From Rhodococcus sp. H36-A4 (GTDB lineage: Bacteria > Actinomycetota > Actinomycetes > Mycobacteriales > Mycobacteriaceae), in assembly GCF_027158005.1 (NCBI RefSeq), contig NZ_JAPVLQ010000003.1, positions 310,001-374,000 on the forward strand: a stretch of 64,000 nucleotides of DNA, written 5' to 3'. The notes beneath the pieces were generated by a model. The model worked only from the letters and a program-made list of their open reading frames with translations. It was not told where the DNA came from and searched no databases. Positions within the stretch are counted from its first letter, which is position 1, and each line of letters begins with the position of its first letter. Shown in pieces: positions 45,620 through 55,483 of this stretch. A program made the translations under genes and the position numbers.

Positions 45620-46291
45620 GTGTCGCCTGTGGTCATCACCGTTTTCATCGCCGACGATCAGACCATGGTTAGGCAAGGATTCGGCGCACTTCTAGCCGCG
45701 CAGTCCGACATCAGCGTCGTTGGCGACGCAGACAACGGCGCTACCGCGGTGACCGAAGTCGAACGTCTGAGACCCGACGTCGTATTGATGGATGTGCGGA
45801 TGCCGCAGATGAACGGACTGGAGGCCGCCCGGGCGATCCTGCGCGGCTCGCACGACCCACCGGTGCGTGTCCTGATGTTGACGACGTTCGATATCGACGA
45901 TTACGTGTACGAGGCACTGGCTATCGGTGCGAGCGGATTCATGCTCAAGGATGCGCCTGCCGAGGAATTGATTCGCGGCGTTCGCGTCGTCGCGGCCGGT
46001 CAGGCTCTGTTGGCGCCGTCGGTGACGAGGCGGCTCATCGCAGACGTGACCAAGAGACGTGGTTCGCTGCGGTCGGAGCCGGCGAAGTTGGCCGTCCTCA
46101 CACCCCGCGAACGCGAGGTCCTCGAACTGATTGCACAGGGCCTGTCGAACGTCGAAATCGCCGAAGCCCTCTTCGTTGCGGAACAGACAGTCAAGACGCA
46201 CGTCGGCAAAGTTCTCGGCAAACTTCACTTGCGCGATCGAGCCCAAGCAGTCGTGCTCGCCTACGAAACTGGAGTCGTCACACCCGGCTGA
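45620..46291 (+). CDS. NarL/LuxR family response regulator
   Basis: 223 residues. The receiver domain carries acidic residues at 12-13, phospho-acceptor Asp58 (LMDVRMP) and a switch Thr in LMLTTFD. A C-terminal LuxR helix-turn-helix begins at [21 protein letters not shown] at 45620 is chosen; a GTG at 45629 is equally possible. Pairs with the histidine kinase just upstream and may control the divergent phospholipase and hydrolase genes (context only). Ends immediately before pfkA. Confidence 0.92.
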   Translation: MSPVVITVFIADDQTMVRQGFGALLAAQSDISVVGDADNGATAVTEVERLRPDVVLMDVRMPQMNGLEAARAILRGSHDPPVRVLMLTTFDIDDYVYEALAIGASGFMLKDAPAEELIRGVRVVAAGQALLAPSVTRRLIADVTKRRGSLRSEPAKLAVLTPREREVLELIAQGLSNVEIAEALFVAEQTVKTHVGKVLGKLHLRDRAQAVVLAYETGVVTPG

Positions 46292-46374
46292 TGTTGCCCA
46301 TCGTGCTGCCGAAGCGGAGACGAACCGGCAAGATTACGGTGGACAGTATGGATTCGAGGAGAGGCGAGAATGCT

Positions 46375-47406
46375 ATGCGCATCGGAGTACTGACCGGGGG
46401 TGGTGATTGCCCAGGTCTCAATGCGGTGATCAGAGCAGTGGTGCGCACTGCAGATGCGCGATACGGGTCGACCGTCGTGGGATTCCAGGACGGATGGCGT
46501 GGCCTGCTCGAGAATCGGCGCGTCCAACTCCGCAACGACGACCGAAACGATCGGCTGCTGACCAAGGGCGGCACGATGCTCGGAACGGCGCGAACCAATC
46601 CCGACGTGCTTCGGGCCGGGCTCGACAGAATCAAGGAAACGCTCGAGGACAACGGAATCGATGTCCTCATCCCGATCGGCGGGGAGGGCACTTTGACCGC
46701 CGCGCACTGGTTGTCGGAGGAAGGCGTACCCGTCGTCGGGGTGCCGAAGACCATCGACAACGACATCGACTGCACAGATGTCACATTCGGGTTCGACACT
46801 GCTCTGACGATCGCCACCGACGCCATCGACCGTTTGCACAGCACCGCGGAGTCGCATCAGCGGGTCATGCTCGTGGAAGTAATGGGCCGTCACGCCGGCT
46901 GGATCGCGCTGCATGCAGGTCTCGCGTCGGGATCGCACATGACGCTGATCCCGGAGCATCCTTTCGATGTCGATGAGGTCTGCGATTTGGTTCGGAAGCG
47001 CTTTCAGCGCGGCGATTCGCATTTCATCTGCGTCGTCGCCGAGGGTGCCAAGCCGAAGGAAGGATCGATGTCGTTGCTCGACGGCGGCATCGACGAGTTC
47101 GGACATGTCAAGTTCACCGGAGTTGCCCACCAACTGGGCCAGGAGATCGAGCGCCGGATCAACAAGGAAGTGCGCACCACGGTCCTGGGTCACGTGCAGC
47201 GCGGTGGCACACCCACTCCGTACGACCGGGTGCTGGCGACAAGGTTCGGAGTCAATGCAGTCGATGCTGCTCATGCTGGCGATTTCGGCCAGATGGTGTC
47301 GGCGCGCGGCACCGAAATCGGTCTCGTATCGCTTGCCGAGGCGGTCAAGCAACTCAAACGAGTGCCCGAGAGTCGGTACCTCGATGCAGCGGCGTTCTTC
47401 GGATAG
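46375..47406 (+). CDS. pfkA: 6-phosphofructokinase, ATP-dependent type
   Basis: 343 residues; phosphorylates fructose 6-phosphate in glycolysis. [15 protein letters not shown] is the N-terminal donor loop, and GGEGT and PKTIDND follow. The Gly after the acidic residue in GGEGT (position 104 in E. coli numbering) indicates ATP rather than pyrophosphate use; the Lys in PKTIDND is shared with actinobacterial ATP enzymes. ATG at 46375 has GAGGAGAGG upstream, preferred over ATG 46291. Rv3010c by place. Confidence 0.94.
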   Translation: MRIGVLTGGGDCPGLNAVIRAVVRTADARYGSTVVGFQDGWRGLLENRRVQLRNDDRNDRLLTKGGTMLGTARTNPDVLRAGLDRIKETLEDNGIDVLIPIGGEGTLTAAHWLSEEGVPVVGVPKTIDNDIDCTDVTFGFDTALTIATDAIDRLHSTAESHQRVMLVEVMGRHAGWIALHAGLASGSHMTLIPEHPFDVDEVCDLVRKRFQRGDSHFICVVAEGAKPKEGSMSLLDGGIDEFGHVKFTGVAHQLGQEIERRINKEVRTTVLGHVQRGGTPTPYDRVLATRFGVNAVDAAHAGDFGQMVSARGTEIGLVSLAEAVKQLKRVPESRYLDAAAFFG

Positions 47407-47499
47407 AGCACCGTCTGTTCGTGTTCATACCGCACCTTCCAAGCGCGACGGGCACCCGTGGTTGCTCGCGCGATGTTCCGAGCGCATAAACTCCTGTCC

Positions 47500-49005
47500 A
47501 TGACTGCTGCCATGGTCGATCTGATCGATTACGACGACGTGCTGACCCGTTTCGACCCCGTACTGGGTATGGAGGTCCACGTCGAGTTGGGCACAGCCAC
47601 CAAGATGTTCTGCGGATGCCCGACGGCGTTCGGCGCCGAGCCGAACACTCAGGTGTGCCCTGTGTGCCTGAGTCTTCCGGGGGCGTTGCCCGTCGTGAAC
47701 GAGGCGGCCGTGGAATCAGCAATCCGTATCGGCCTGGCCCTGAACTGCTCGATCACGCCGTGGGGAAGATTCGCGCGTAAGAACTACTTCTACCCGGATC
47801 AGCCCAAGAACTACCAGATCTCCCAGTACGACGAGCCGATCGCGACCGAGGGCTATCTCGACGTGTTGCTCGACGACGGCAGTACCTTCCGCGTCGAGAT
47901 CGAGCGTGCCCATATGGAAGAGGACACCGGAAAGTCCACTCACGTCGGCGGCGCCACCGGCCGGATCGAAGGGGCGAGTCACTCGCTGCTCGACTACAAC
48001 CGCGCCGGAGTTCCGCTGGTCGAAATCGTCACCAAGACCATCACCGGCACCGGCGCCCGTGCACCAGAGGTCGCTCGCGCGTACGTGACCGCGCTGCGCG
48101 ATCTGCTGAAGTCGCTCGAGGTGTCCGACGTCCGGATGGATCAGGGCTCGCTCCGGTGCGACGCAAACGTATCGCTCATGGAGAAGACGGCAACCGAGTT
48201 CGGCACCCGCACCGAGACCAAGAACGTCAACTCCCTCAAGAGCGTCGAGGTCGCCGTCCGCTACGAGATGCGTCGTCAGGCCGCCGTGCTGGTAGCTGGT
48301 GGCGAGATCACCCAGGAAACACGCCACTTCCAGGAAGTGGACGGAACAACGACCAAGGGGCGCAAGAAGGAGACCGCCGAGGACTACCGGTACTTCCCCG
48401 AGCCGGACTTGGCGCCCGTCGCGCCGGACGCTGCGTGGGTCGAGGAACTGCGCGGCACGCTTCCGGAGTTGCCGTGGTTGCGCCGTGCGAGGATCCAGGC
48501 CGACTGGGGTGTCTCCGACGAAGAGATGCGGGACCTCGTCAATTCCGACGCACTCGAACTCGTGGCTGCGACCGTCGACGCCGGTGCACCGCCGCAGGCC
48601 GCGCGTTCGTGGTGGGTCTCTTACCTGAGTCAGCAGGCCAACATCGCTGGCATCGAATTGGGCGCACTCGCGATCACACCCGTTCAGGTCGCCGAGGTTG
48701 CCGCGCTGGTCGAAGACGGCAAGGTCAACAACAACGGTGCTCGTCAGATCGTCGACGGTGTTCTGGCCGGTGAAGGTGAGCCTGCGGCAGTCATGGCTGC
48801 CCGCGGCCTCGTCATGGAGAAGGACGAGGGGAAGCTTCAGGCAGCGGTGGACGAAGCTTTGGCAGCGAATCCCGGTGTCGCGGAGAAAATTCGCAGCGGC
48901 AAGGTGCAGGCTGCGGGTGCGATTGTGGGCGCTGTCATGAAAGCGACTCGGGGCCAGGCCGATGCGGCTCGGGTGAAGGAACTGGTACTTCAAGCCTGCA
49001 GCTGA
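47500..49005 (+). CDS. gatB: Asp/Glu-tRNA(Asn/Gln) amidotransferase subunit B
   Basis: 501 residues. The kinase/transamidase subunit of GatCAB, with [20 protein letters not shown] (zinc site cysteines) near residue 25 and a CPVCL partner, then the cradle domain [12 protein letters not shown], and a C-terminal YqeY-like tail. ATG at 47500 is preferred over 47458. It follows pfkA as in M. tuberculosis (Rv3010c-Rv3009c), and lies 5.4 kb from gatA. Confidence 0.96.
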   Translation: MTAAMVDLIDYDDVLTRFDPVLGMEVHVELGTATKMFCGCPTAFGAEPNTQVCPVCLSLPGALPVVNEAAVESAIRIGLALNCSITPWGRFARKNYFYPDQPKNYQISQYDEPIATEGYLDVLLDDGSTFRVEIERAHMEEDTGKSTHVGGATGRIEGASHSLLDYNRAGVPLVEIVTKTITGTGARAPEVARAYVTALRDLLKSLEVSDVRMDQGSLRCDANVSLMEKTATEFGTRTETKNVNSLKSVEVAVRYEMRRQAAVLVAGGEITQETRHFQEVDGTTTKGRKKETAEDYRYFPEPDLAPVAPDAAWVEELRGTLPELPWLRRARIQADWGVSDEEMRDLVNSDALELVAATVDAGAPPQAARSWWVSYLSQQANIAGIELGALAITPVQVAEVAALVEDGKVNNNGARQIVDGVLAGEGEPAAVMAARGLVMEKDEGKLQAAVDEALAANPGVAEKIRSGKVQAAGAIVGAVMKATRGQADAARVKELVLQACS

Positions 49006-49019
49006 GTTAGAGTCGGCCC

Positions 49020-50234
49020 ATGCCGTCGGCGGGTGCATCGCTCTTCTGGATCTCACTGATTGCGGTGCTCGCGCCGCTCGCCGCAGGGTTCGTGCCGCGG
49101 CGATTACTGCCGGAAGTCGTTCTTCTGTTGGTGTTCGGAATGCTGGTGGGTCCGAACGTTCTCGGCCTCGCCGTCGATGGCGCCGAAGTGGACTTGCTTC
49201 GCGAGCTCGGCCTCGGCATGTTGTTTCTTCTCGCAGGTTTCGAGATAGATGTCTCGGAAATTACCGGGCGAGGGGGCCGTCGGGCGCTGACTACGTGGCT
49301 GGTGAGCCTCGCCGCAGCTTTCGGGGCGGTATTTCTGCTTGGACAAACGGGTATGGCCACCGCGGAAATAGCGGTGGCCATCGCCTTGACATCGACGGCT
49401 CTCGGGACATTACTGCCGATCCTCAAGGACGGTGGTCTACAGAACACACCGCTTGGACGCACCGTGATCAATCACGGAGCGATCGGCGAGCTCGGTCCGG
49501 TGATCGCGATGGCCGTTCTGCTCGGTTCACGCGGTGACCTGAAGTCGATCCTGATTCTCGCGCTGTTCGTCGCTGCGGCCGTTGCTGTCGGCTTCATTCC
49601 TGCGCGATTGCTCCGTGAAGGTTCCGATCTACTGGCGGTGATTCGTCGAGGCGCCGGCACCACCGCACAGACGACGGTCCGCCTTACGATGCTGCTGCTC
49701 ATCACGTTGACCGCCATCGCGACGATCTTCGGGCTCGACATCATCCTCGGTGCATTCGCCGCCGGGTTCATTCTGCGCCGGGTCGTACCGAGCGGCGACG
49801 AGCAGCTCGAAACCAAACTCGAGGGCTTGGCATTCGGGTTCCTGATCCCGGTCTTTTTCGTGACCTCAGGAATGTCGATCGACATTGGTGCGGTGATCGC
49901 GGAACCTGGCATTCTCCTTGCGTTTCTGGCTCTTCTCGTCCTGATTCGGGGTGTTCCGGTTTTCATCGCAACCAGGTTGGATCGACAGGAGAATTTCACC
50001 ACCCGTGAGCAGTTCCGCGTTGCGCTCTACGCGACGACCGGCCTGCCACTCATCGTCGCGGTCACCGGTGTAGCTGTCGACGCGGGGGAGATGTCCACGG
50101 CCAGTGCCTCGATACTCGTTGCTGCAGGCGCGATTACAGTGTTGGTACTCCCGCTGATCGCGACCCTCCTTGCCTCGGATCCTCCGAAGCTCGAAGAGTC
50201 ACCCCATGAGGTACACCCTCGAGAACCCTCCTGA
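49020..50234 (+). CDS. Cation:proton antiporter (CPA2/KefB-type)
   Basis: 404 residues, about 11-12 hydrophobic helices over almost the full length. CPA2 features are LLFVFGMLVGP-like helix ends (here VLLLVFGMLVGPNVLG), LLFLAGFEID in the third helix and ALTSTALGTLLPILKD. It exchanges Na+ or K+ for H+. No TrkA-type regulatory domain follows. It begins 14 bp after gatB. Not part of the mycobacterial gene order I recall here. Confidence 0.9.
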   Translation: MPSAGASLFWISLIAVLAPLAAGFVPRRLLPEVVLLLVFGMLVGPNVLGLAVDGAEVDLLRELGLGMLFLLAGFEIDVSEITGRGGRRALTTWLVSLAAAFGAVFLLGQTGMATAEIAVAIALTSTALGTLLPILKDGGLQNTPLGRTVINHGAIGELGPVIAMAVLLGSRGDLKSILILALFVAAAVAVGFIPARLLREGSDLLAVIRRGAGTTAQTTVRLTMLLLITLTAIATIFGLDIILGAFAAGFILRRVVPSGDEQLETKLEGLAFGFLIPVFFVTSGMSIDIGAVIAEPGILLAFLALLVLIRGVPVFIATRLDRQENFTTREQFRVALYATTGLPLIVAVTGVAVDAGEMSTASASILVAAGAITVLVLPLIATLLASDPPKLEESPHEVHPREPS

Positions 50235-50347
50235 AGCCAGGCTCGACGGCGTCCTCGGCCGGGCGTCGACGATCATGAGGTCCAGGTTTTGAGGTGCTTG
50301 GCAGCCGTGCCGTTGTTACCGAGCTGGTAGACACTGATTGCCGCCGG

Positions 50348-50971
50348 TCAGAACCAGGGTGCTGATTCGGCGGACAGTTCGAAGCCGTGACCGTTGTCGG
50401 TGGCGCATGCCATGCCGCTCCGGCGGGACACGCAGGTGTATCCACCGGTAGTGACGGACTGGCCGTACTCCAAGACTGTCGGGTGTTCGGTAGTGAATAC
50501 ACCCTGGTTGAAGCACGATGGCTCCACGCTATCCGGATGCAGGTAGAAGCCCTTGCTCAACTGTTCGACGGTGAAGGTGGGATTGACGCAGTTCGCGCCG
50601 TCCGGAACAGGTGCATCGCGGGCTTGGCATCCGGAACCGTAGGTTCCTTCGGAGATGCGGCACCAGATGTTGCCCGACGGAGATACCCACGCTATTCCGT
50701 ATCCGTCAGCGGACAGCGAGGACGGGTCGACCGCGCGCACATCGTTACTGGGGTCAGCAACGTTGGTGTCCGTCGACTCGACGGGCTCAGGATCCGTCGT
50801 AACCGTCAGTGCGGGTGTCGATGCCGACGTTCCCGTCCCGTTCGAACCGTCCACGGCTGTGCATCCGGTGAGCATCGCGATGGCAGCGGCAACGGCCGCA
50901 GCAATCGATACATGCGCGCGGTTCTTGCACAACGAATTCCGTCGCGTCCGCTGGTCCGCGAGTTGGTTCAT
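50348..50971 (-). CDS. Putative lipoprotein with conserved cysteines
   Basis: 207 residues, no family recognised. A signal peptide ends with lipobox LTGC (Cys37). A Ser/Thr-rich linker (about 40-85) leads to a C-terminal domain of about 120 residues with several cysteines (IWCRISEGTYGSGCQAR, then NCVNPTF, SCFNQG, YTCVSR and ACATDNG), suggesting disulfides in an exported domain. ATG at 50971. Convergent with the antiporter gene, with a 113-bp gap that holds nothing obvious. Confidence 0.72.
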   Translation of the reverse strand: MNQLADQRTRRNSLCKNRAHVSIAAAVAAAIAMLTGCTAVDGSNGTGTSASTPALTVTTDPEPVESTDTNVADPSNDVRAVDPSSLSADGYGIAWVSPSGNIWCRISEGTYGSGCQARDAPVPDGANCVNPTFTVEQLSKGFYLHPDSVEPSCFNQGVFTTEHPTVLEYGQSVTTGGYTCVSRRSGMACATDNGHGFELSAESAPWF

Positions 50972-51345
50972 GAACGAAATCCTAGCCGGGGGGTGGTGCA
51001 CATTTCGAATACTGCGTGTCCGCCATTCTCAGTGCCAATTCTCCGGCTTCGATCGAGTATGGAATCCTCTGTCGTGGTTGGGTTCCAGGTATCGACGAGG
51101 GCTGGCTGCACTGGGAATTCCCTTAACCCTGCGACATGTCTCTACTGACACTTTCTCGGCAACGCACGATGGCGAAACACCTGAATTGGTGCATAACTAT
51201 TCAAAGGAAGATATTCGGGACGACGCACGCAAACCAGTGGCAGTTTCACCCCAATCCGGAATCGCCGAACGGAAACTCCCAAGCACATGTCGCGACATGC
51301 AACTGGCCACAGATCGCCCGACAGAATGTCTACCGAGGCCTCTAT
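50972..51345. other. Intergenic stretch with no recognised gene
   Basis: About 370 bp upstream of the lipoprotein gene. Open frames on both strands lack ribosome sites or recognisable products. It looks less G+C-biased at the third position than the neighbours. No repeat or mobile-element end was seen. Confidence 0.5.
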
Positions 51346-51941
51346 TCATTGACGGTCGACTGCGATATCCAATACCAGTCCGACATCCATCCGATGGGTG
51401 TACCCACTGCGCATTTCGCCGCGGTAGAACCACCTCGGACTTCGCGCCACGGTCCGCAGAATGTCCGAACCCTCGATTGGCTCCCAGCCTTGGCCTTCGA
51501 CTTCCTGGTATGTCTGTGATCGGATCTTGATTCCGACCACGAGACCGATGGTCAACGGAATTCCGTTCGGAGTTGAGCCCGCGAGCAGTGTTCCTGACAG
51601 CACACCGCGTATGTCACCGGTCAGAAGTCCTTCAGGATCCTGTGGGGCGTTTATCCAGTACGCGACAGTCCCTCCGGATTTGAGAGTCCGGCGTTCGGGT
51701 GCCCAAGTCGGATTTCGAGGGAAGGCCGAGCGTAGGGCTCGTCTGCGCTGCGAAAGCTTAACTTCCAAGCGGCTTTGAGGCCGACAACTGGCGGTGGGGC
51801 TGCTCCGTCTTCGATGTCCAGGTTGTCGATGTCGACGATCAAGACATCGACCATTGATTCGACCGGTGTTGGGTCGGTGAAGCGATGCATCGATTGTGTC
51901 CCGTGCAATTGGAGGAGCCGACGGACGAAGCCGTCGGGCAC
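51346..51941 (-). pseudogene. Frameshifted gene of unknown function
   Basis: Two overlapping minus-strand frames look like parts of one protein. The upstream part starts at GTG 51941 (MPDGFVRRLLQLHG) and reads sensibly through DVLIVDIDNLDIEDGAAPP until a stop at 51651. The downstream part, open from 51768 to 51346, carries TVAYWINAPQDPEGLLTGDI and IPLTIGLVVGIKIRSQ. The switch must lie within 51651-51768. No domain is recognised. Either a real frameshift, a sequencing error, or two small genes. The flanking 51942-52140 holds nothing recognisable. Confidence 0.4.
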
Positions 51942-52140
51942 GGGATTACCCTGCCCTCGAGATTACCCGGTCGTGGTCGACACCGTCCGGCAAGGGATCT
52001 TTTTTTCGGTGTCTCACCGAAACGCTGCCGCAGAACCGGACGAATCTGGGACGGATCCGCTTTTCGGGCAGCGACCGAGTACTGCTCTGTTCATTCGCTT
52101 CGTTCATCGAGAGCTGCGTCGGCGAGATCCGCAGCGGCCT

Positions 52141-52389
52141 TCAGTTTCCGTTGTCGCTGAGCGGGTCTCTACCGTCATGCCGAGGTCGGGCCCAGAACCA
52201 TAGGAGCGCACCGAACAAGGGAAGTGCGAGTACGAAAATGCACCACCACACCTTGCCGCCAGGGCGCGGATGCTCGGTGCGAAGTATCGATACGCACGCA
52301 ACTCCTGCAAGCAGAAACCAAACCAATACCGTTGCAGTCCAGGCCACATCGAACGCCAGCGGCAATGTGGGATTGATGTGGTCATTCAT
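52141..52389 (-). CDS. Small PLDc_N-like membrane protein
   Basis: 82 residues. Two hydrophobic helices (about 14-36 and 46-65) connected by a short loop with RTEHPRPGGKVWW; the pattern resembles the phospholipase D/nuclease N-terminal (PLDc_N) small membrane family. Function unknown. It lies 70 bp downstream of the LppZ-like gene on the same strand. Confidence 0.72.
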   Translation of the reverse strand: MNDHINPTLPLAFDVAWTATVLVWFLLAGVACVSILRTEHPRPGGKVWWCIFVLALPLFGALLWFWARPRHDGRDPLSDNGN

Positions 52390-52459
52390 CGCTGACGTAC
52401 TCCTTCCAACGAGTAGGTCGATGCGGACTGCCGCATTGAACAGCGCGCACAGGAGAGGG

Positions 52460-53587
52460 CTAGTCGAACCCGCCGCCGCCTGCCGGAATGGGAATCTTGA
52501 CTACTCGATCGTCGTTGGGGCCGGGGGCGTCGCTGTTCTTGTTGACGGTGCCGGCCCAGACCTGACCGTCCGGAGCCAGTGCCGCGCCGTTGAGTTGGCC
52601 GTATCGATCCTGAACGAGCAGTGTCGGAGCCGCGGTGACCGAGCCGGTGTCCTGATCGGTGGCGAGTACTGCCATCGCGCGGGCGGTGGTCAGTGACACC
52701 GCTACGGTTCCGGGTCCGGCCGCGCATCCCGCGACGCCAGGGCGGTCGGGCCACGTCCAGACCGGCGAGATCACCGAACCGAGGGGATCGATGCGCTGCA
52801 GTCGATCCTCGACTGCTGTGCGATCGGTGACCCAGATGCTGCCCGTCGGATCCAGGCACACATCGCCTGCTGTTCCGATGCCGCTGAGCGCGACCTGAGG
52901 CGGGGGCTGCGTCGCCGACGGTGTGAGGGACTCGACACGTAGAAGCTTCCCGGCCAACGACGCGGGATTCGTTGCCGCAGAAGTATTTCCCGCATCTCCA
53001 GTCAGAACGAGCAGTTGGTTCGGGCTGTAGAAGTCGAGTGCGCCGCGATTGCCTTGGCTCCCCTTGGGAATGCCGGTGAGCACAGCCTTGGGGGTGTCGC
53101 CGACTGCGATCCGTACGACGCGGTTGTCCGAACCGGTAGTGATGTAGGCGTAGATCAGCCCGTCCTCGGCATAGGTGGGGGACAGTGCGAGATCTAGAAG
53201 TCCTCCGTCGCCTTGCGCGTCGACGTCGATCTGTGCGATCTGGATCGGAGACTGCCCCGCGGTCACCTGCATGATTCGTCCTGTGCGACGCTCGGCCACC
53301 AAGGCGGACATCCCACCCGGCAACACCACGAGACCCCCCGTCGAGTCCAAGCAGGTGGCGATGACGTTGGGGTCTGGGTCCACGCAGGGCCCCGCAGGCG
53401 GCACCTGCCCGCCGGGTTGCGTCGACGTCGGGGGTGCATCGGGATCCACCGGATTTATCTCCGCTGCACCGAACGACGGTTCCGGGCTGAAGGGTGTCGA
53501 CGCCGACTCGTCGAAACGCGCGCATCCGGTCGCGATCACTGCCGTCACCGCGAGGATGGCTGCTGCAGTTCGGGTCGGCTTCATCAT
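52460..53587 (-). CDS. LppZ-like lipoprotein, PQQ/sorbosone dehydrogenase-type propeller
   Basis: 375 residues. A signal peptide ends in lipobox IATGC (Cys22), then a Pro-rich linker and a six-bladed glucose/sorbosone dehydrogenase-type propeller (GLLDLALSPTYAEDGLIYAY, then KLLRVESLTP and LNGAALAPDGQVWAG). Whether it binds PQQ or is catalytic cannot be told. Two ATG codons at 53587 and 53584 are both possible. Rv3006 (lppZ) by place, divergent from the DoxX gene as here. Confidence 0.85.
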   Translation of the reverse strand: MMKPTRTAAAILAVTAVIATGCARFDESASTPFSPEPSFGAAEINPVDPDAPPTSTQPGGQVPPAGPCVDPDPNVIATCLDSTGGLVVLPGGMSALVAERRTGRIMQVTAGQSPIQIAQIDVDAQGDGGLLDLALSPTYAEDGLIYAYITTGSDNRVVRIAVGDTPKAVLTGIPKGSQGNRGALDFYSPNQLLVLTGDAGNTSAATNPASLAGKLLRVESLTPSATQPPPQVALSGIGTAGDVCLDPTGSIWVTDRTAVEDRLQRIDPLGSVISPVWTWPDRPGVAGCAAGPGTVAVSLTTARAMAVLATDQDTGSVTAAPTLLVQDRYGQLNGAALAPDGQVWAGTVNKNSDAPGPNDDRVVKIPIPAGGGGFD

Positions 53588-53697
53588 CTGAAGGGTACTC
53601 AAAAGAGAGGGGGCCATCGTGAGGCGGCCGCATTTTGTGCCGCCGCGCGGAGTCGAATGAGCCTGGATCGGTCACGCAGCGATCTAGTGTTGAGTGC

Positions 53698-54636
53698 GTG
53701 ACCGACAAGCCTCGTGACTCCGACGCATCCGACACCGGCTACGAACCGGCGTCGAGCCCGTACGACCAACCGACCGAACAGCTGACGCCGACGACTCGGT
53801 CGACTCCGACCCCGCCTGCGACATCCACTGGCCCAGCTAGCAGTGGATCGGATCGGATGCCGCGTACCGATGACGAACTGGACTTCGGCGAGCGCAGCTC
53901 CGGGTCGTATCCGACCGAGCAGATACCGTCGTTTCGGCCGTCCAAGTACGACGAACCGATCGCCCCGGATTCACGGTACGGCGCCGGTGCCTACTCGGAG
54001 CAGCCGACAGAGTTCATCGAAACACCAGCGGCCAACACTCGTGGGAGTGGAGCCGCCGAGGTGGCCGCGCCCGTTCCCGAGCCGATCACCCGGACCGAAA
54101 CCGTCGAGATCCCTGCGCGCAGAGGTACGACGGATCTCGGTTTACTCCTACTCAGACTGGCTGTGGGCGGAATTTTTCTGGTCCACGGGCTGCAGAAGCT
54201 CATCGGCCTGTGGAACGGTCCGGGTCTCGACGGATTCCGCACTCTTCTCGAGGACTCCGGCTACGAGCAGGCCAATCTGTTGGCCATTGCCGGCGCAGTC
54301 GGTGAGACGGCGGGTGGTGCGCTACTGATCCTCGGCTTGGCCACGCCGTTCGCCGGGGCCGCGGTACTCGCTGTCGCCATCAACGCGTGGTGCTTCAAGC
54401 AGGCAGCAGAGCCTGGCCTCGCATTCTTCGCGCCGGACGGCGTGGAATACGAAACCTTGCTCGGTGTTGCAGCGGCGGCGATCATTTTGACCGGCCCGGG
54501 CAAAATCGCCTTCGACGGTCGTCGAGGCTGGGCAACGCGTCCGCGCTTCGGCTCGTTCATCGCGCTCGTACTCGGCATCGCAGGCGGCGTGTGCTTGTGG
54601 ATTTTCCTGAACGGTGCCAACCCTCTCGTCCAGTAG
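53698..54636 (+). CDS. DoxX family membrane protein with long flexible N-terminus
   Basis: 312 residues. Residues 1 to about 135 are acidic and rich in Pro, Thr and Ser with no fold; then four membrane helices (LGLLLLRLAVGGIFLVHGLQ is the first, a DoxX hallmark) and the pattern ETAGGALLILG. DoxX proteins are linked to redox or thiol balance at the membrane. GTG at 53698. Rv3005c by place. Followed by a T-tailed terminator. Confidence 0.85.
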   Translation: MTDKPRDSDASDTGYEPASSPYDQPTEQLTPTTRSTPTPPATSTGPASSGSDRMPRTDDELDFGERSSGSYPTEQIPSFRPSKYDEPIAPDSRYGAGAYSEQPTEFIETPAANTRGSGAAEVAAPVPEPITRTETVEIPARRGTTDLGLLLLRLAVGGIFLVHGLQKLIGLWNGPGLDGFRTLLEDSGYEQANLLAIAGAVGETAGGALLILGLATPFAGAAVLAVAINAWCFKQAAEPGLAFFAPDGVEYETLLGVAAAAIILTGPGKIAFDGRRGWATRPRFGSFIALVLGIAGGVCLWIFLNGANPLVQ

Positions 54637-54645
54637 ATTTTCCAA

Positions 54646-54697
54646 CAGTGAAGGGCCCGGGTGCGCTCTATGCGCAACCGGGCCCTTCACTGTTTTT
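54646..54697 (+). terminator. Rho-independent terminator after the DoxX gene
   Basis: Perfect 15-bp outer stem (54646-54660 with 54678-54692), an inner TGCGC/GCGCA stem and a following run of five T (54693-54697). It lies between two convergent genes. Confidence 0.88.
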
Positions 54698-54804
54698 CAG
54701 CGCTCACGGGACGCATTGAACAGCTCCCCTGTCTGCGGAAGTGGGGCATGTCTTCGATTCCTCGATCTCGGAGCGGATTATCGCGCCGTCGAGTTACTCC
54801 CGCG

Positions 54805-55308
54805 CTAGGAAGGATCCGTCTCTGGAGCGATGTCCGGGGATTGGTCGGGATCCTCGGCATCCCTCGCGGCTTCGGCTCGGGCCGAGGCATAGGGGTCGGT
54901 GATTCGACCACCGCTCGCTGCCGCCAACTGGGGCAGTCGATCGAACCGGACGAGCGGTAGCGACTTCTCGGTCTTGTCGGTCAGGACCACGCGAGCCCAG
55001 CGACGGTCGGGGAAGTGAATTCCTCGAACTCGGTCCCATTCGATGAACTCCGATCCCACGATTCGACGCACCGCGAGGCCCTGCTCACTGACGGTCGTGC
55101 GGACTCGGAGGACCCAGATGGCGACCGCCACGGGAACGAGGAACAGCCAGCCGAACGCGGCAGGCCAACTCGCGGCCGGAAACGACACGCCGAACAGAAG
55201 GAGGACAACGCCCACCAATGCAAGCTTGGGGAGTCGGATGACCTGCGGAGACGGATCAGGGGTGTGGGATGATGAGTCCGGTGGTTCGGACTGCTGCGAG
55301 GATGACAC
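54805..55308 (-). CDS. PH-domain membrane protein (Cfp6-like)
   Basis: 167 residues. Two hydrophobic helices (about 33-70) followed by a bacterial PH-like domain (TVSEQGLAVRRIVGSEFIEW, then VRGIHFPDRRWARVVL). Function unknown; the family includes M. tuberculosis Cfp6 (Rv3004), which sits at the same place upstream of ilvB. GTG at 55308 has GAAGG upstream. Divergent from ilvB with about 250 bp between. Confidence 0.8.
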   Translation of the reverse strand: MSSSQQSEPPDSSSHTPDPSPQVIRLPKLALVGVVLLLFGVSFPAASWPAAFGWLFLVPVAVAIWVLRVRTTVSEQGLAVRRIVGSEFIEWDRVRGIHFPDRRWARVVLTDKTEKSLPLVRFDRLPQLAAASGGRITDPYASARAEAARDAEDPDQSPDIAPETDPS

Positions 55309-55342
55309 CCCTTCATCTTCGCATTGCAACTGCGCGATCTCA

Positions 55343-55348
55343 CATAAT
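55343..55348 (+). promoter_or_regulatory. Possible ilvB operon -10 element
   Basis: CATAAT at 55343-55348 would start transcription near 55355, about 27 bases before the leader peptide ATG. The -35 is not clear. Confidence 0.4.
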
Positions 55349-55381
55349 GGGATTGCGTCGTGACGAGTTTGACTCTTCCCT

Positions 55382-55453
55382 ATGCGCGCGCCTACCGTCG
55401 AGCACGTGAAGCGGAATTGGATACTCGTAATCGGCCGGCGCGTCAACGCCTGA
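55382..55453 (+). CDS. ilvB leader peptide (attenuator)
   Basis: Short frame of 23 codons from ATG 55382, or 15 codons from GTG 55406 ([15 protein letters not shown]). It contains Ile-Leu-Val-Ile in a row at 55421-55432, using ATA for the first Ile, a rare codon in high-G+C DNA. Consecutive codons for all three branched-chain amino acids upstream of a terminator are the signature of translation-coupled attenuation. The stop at 55451 lies 30 bp before the terminator stem. A GGCGCGTC/GACGCGCC pairing (55437-55444 with 55476-55483) overlaps the peptide end. Confidence 0.72.
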   Translation: MRAPTVEHVKRNWILVIGRRVNA

Positions 55454-55483
55454 GCCGGTTGTTCAAACTCGCATCGACGCGCC

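Noticed and set aside
46700..46760. Lys in PKTIDND of the phosphofructokinase, as in pyrophosphate-dependent enzymes.
   Set aside because: The companion position is Gly (GGEGT), not the Asp needed for pyrophosphate use; actinobacterial ATP enzymes share this Gly/Lys pair.
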